Below, in pieces: positions 4,775 to 5,665 of a DNA stretch of 5,665 bases. The translations under genes were made by a program, and so were the position numbers. Each line of letters starts with the position of its first letter. Positions within the stretch are counted from its first letter, which is position 1. The notes under the pieces are model-generated. The model was not told the DNA's origin. It saw only the letters and a program-made list of their open reading frames with translations, and made no database searches. Source of the DNA: Syntrophomonas sp. UBA5432 (GTDB lineage Bacteria > Bacillota > Syntrophomonadia > Syntrophomonadales > Syntrophomonadaceae); assembly GCA_002424365.1 (NCBI GenBank), contig DIRQ01000103.1, positions 3,738 through 9,402 on the forward strand. The letters are read 5' to 3'.

Positions 4775-5652
4775 CGGTAGCACCTCTCATTTTTTATTAG
4801 TTCTTCCAATAAAGTAACGTAGTTACGATACCTGAATTCTGCTATAATGTTCTCACAAACTGCCTCTTTTACCGCACAATCCTTTTCCCGGTAGTGCAAG
4901 CAATCACCGAACCGACATTGGTTGCTAAACTCCTGAAAGTCAGGAAAATGCCATGCTAGCTGTCGGCTTTCTATATCTGGTGGGTTTAAAACGCTGAAAC
5001 CAGGGGTGTCGGCAATCCATCCTCCACTATTTAAGGGATAAAGTTCAACATGCCTGGTGGTATGGCGTCCCCGTCCAATTTTTTCACTAATATCCTGGGT
5101 TCTAATACTAGCTCCCTCCACAAGCAGGTTTAACAGGCTGGATTTGCCGGTGCCGGAGGGACCAGCCAGTACAGCTATGTGGTTATTTATAACTTCCTGT
5201 ATGCTGTCAATCCCGATATGGTTGCGTACAGAACTTTTAATCAGGTTAAAACCTTTCTGAGGATAATACCGAGAAATAATAGCGGCATTCTCATCTTCCG
5301 GAAGGTCAATTTTGTTTAGAATGATATAGGGAATAAGCCCATTATAGCTGGCGTTTACCAGCAAACTATCTAGTAGTGATAGGCTGGGGGCAGGTTTGTT
5401 ATTGGCCATTATTATGAGCAAGAGGTCAACATTGGCTATGCGGGGCCGGATTAATTCATTGCGGCGTGGTTGAACAGTTTCCAGTATGCCGTGCCCTTGT
5501 TCCAGCGGAGTAAATATAACTTTATCTCCGGTTAAAACTGCTTGTTTAATTTTTCCACGCAGTTTGCACTCATAAATATCTTTTGCATCCTGCACATAGT
5601 AGAATCCGCCGTAGTTTTTAATAACCAGGCCTTCTACCCCGCCATTCGTCAT
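4771..5652 (-). CDS. rsgA: Ribosome small subunit assembly GTPase RsgA (YjeQ/YloQ family), 293 aa
   Basis: RsgA is a cytosolic GTPase that binds the 30S subunit late in assembly and checks the decoding region. The protein shows the circularly permuted GTPase order that defines the family: G4 NKID at residues 113-116 comes before the P-loop GPSGTGKS at 164-171, then the G2 segment GRGRHTTR at 193-200 and G3 DTPG at 215-218. Residues 1-65 fit the N-terminal OB-fold, with the typical GGFYYV start. The C-terminal zinc site has the expected C-x4-C-x-H-x5-C spacing (C246, C251, H253, C259). Length is normal for the family. The ATG start has GGAGGG five bases upstream. The gene ends in a TTGA overlap with rpe, so the two are very probably co-transcribed and translationally coupled. 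In many Firmicutes rsgA follows a PP2C phosphatase and a PASTA kinase gene; that region lies outside this window. Confidence 0.96.
   Translation of the reverse strand: MTNGGVEGLVIKNYGGFYYVQDAKDIYECKLRGKIKQAVLTGDKVIFTPLEQGHGILETVQPRRNELIRPRIANVDLLLIIMANNKPAPSLSLLDSLLVNASYNGLIPYIILNKIDLPEDENAAIISRYYPQKGFNLIKSSVRNHIGIDSIQEVINNHIAVLAGPSGTGKSSLLNLLVEGASIRTQDISEKIGRGRHTTRHVELYPLNSGGWIADTPGFSVLNPPDIESRQLAWHFPDFQEFSNQCRFGDCLHYREKDCAVKEAVCENIIAEFRYRNYVTLLEELIKNERCYR
4781..4786 (-). promoter_or_regulatory. Ribosome binding site that decides the rpe start
   Basis: GAGGTG lies inside the 3' end of rsgA, six bases before the TTG at 4774. It supports that TTG rather than the GTG at 4783, which is part of this site and has no properly spaced Shine-Dalgarno sequence of its own. 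Confidence 0.7.
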
Positions 5653-5665
5653 AAATTCCCTCCAA

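Noticed and set aside
4775..4783. GTG start for rpe at 4783
   Set aside because: The GTG is part of the ribosome binding site GAGGTG that serves the TTG at 4774, and the added residues do not fit the usual N-terminus.
1..5665. A previously undescribed multi-gene system
   Set aside because: All six genes are intact members of well-known families in a common order; only the intergenic repeats are unexplained.

Overview
The window reads as a chromosomal segment of a Gram-positive bacterium, most likely of the Clostridia (Bacillota). The reasons are the ribD-ribE-ribBA-ribH gene order known from Bacillus and relatives, an FMN riboswitch followed by an intrinsic terminator, an rsgA-rpe pair just upstream, strong AGGAGG-type ribosome binding sites, frequent TTG starts and moderate GC content. 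The sequence alone does not fix the genus.

All six genes lie on the minus strand, so the window is transcribed from high to low coordinates. First comes a housekeeping pair, rsgA (ribosome assembly GTPase) and rpe (ribulose-phosphate 3-epimerase), joined by a TTGA stop/start overlap. A candidate promoter follows, overlapping the 3' end of rpe. Next come a well-conserved FMN riboswitch (about 3955-4068) and a 10-bp intrinsic terminator (3878-3910) just before ribD. The riboflavin operon is then ribD (deaminase/reductase), ribE (riboflavin synthase), ribBA (bifunctional entry enzyme) and ribH (lumazine synthase). Together these cover GTP and ribulose-5-phosphate to riboflavin, except for the dephosphorylation step, which is usually encoded elsewhere. 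Rpe interconverts ribulose-5-phosphate, the second riboflavin precursor, so the neighbourhood is metabolically coherent, although rpe lies outside the riboswitch-controlled unit.

The coding content is ordinary and intact. The unusual part is the non-coding DNA. Between ribD and ribE there are 264 bases made mostly of degenerate repeats: a tract with about 7-base periodicity that also encodes the last residues of RibD, a 16-bp foldback inside that tract, and a second foldback about 50 bases further on. Part of the second foldback recurs in inverted orientation just past ribH, so a 22-base inverted repeat (21/22 identical) brackets ribE-ribBA-ribH. Three of the six genes (rpe, ribBA, ribH) appear to start with TTG. 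I found no new defence, mobile or biosynthetic system.
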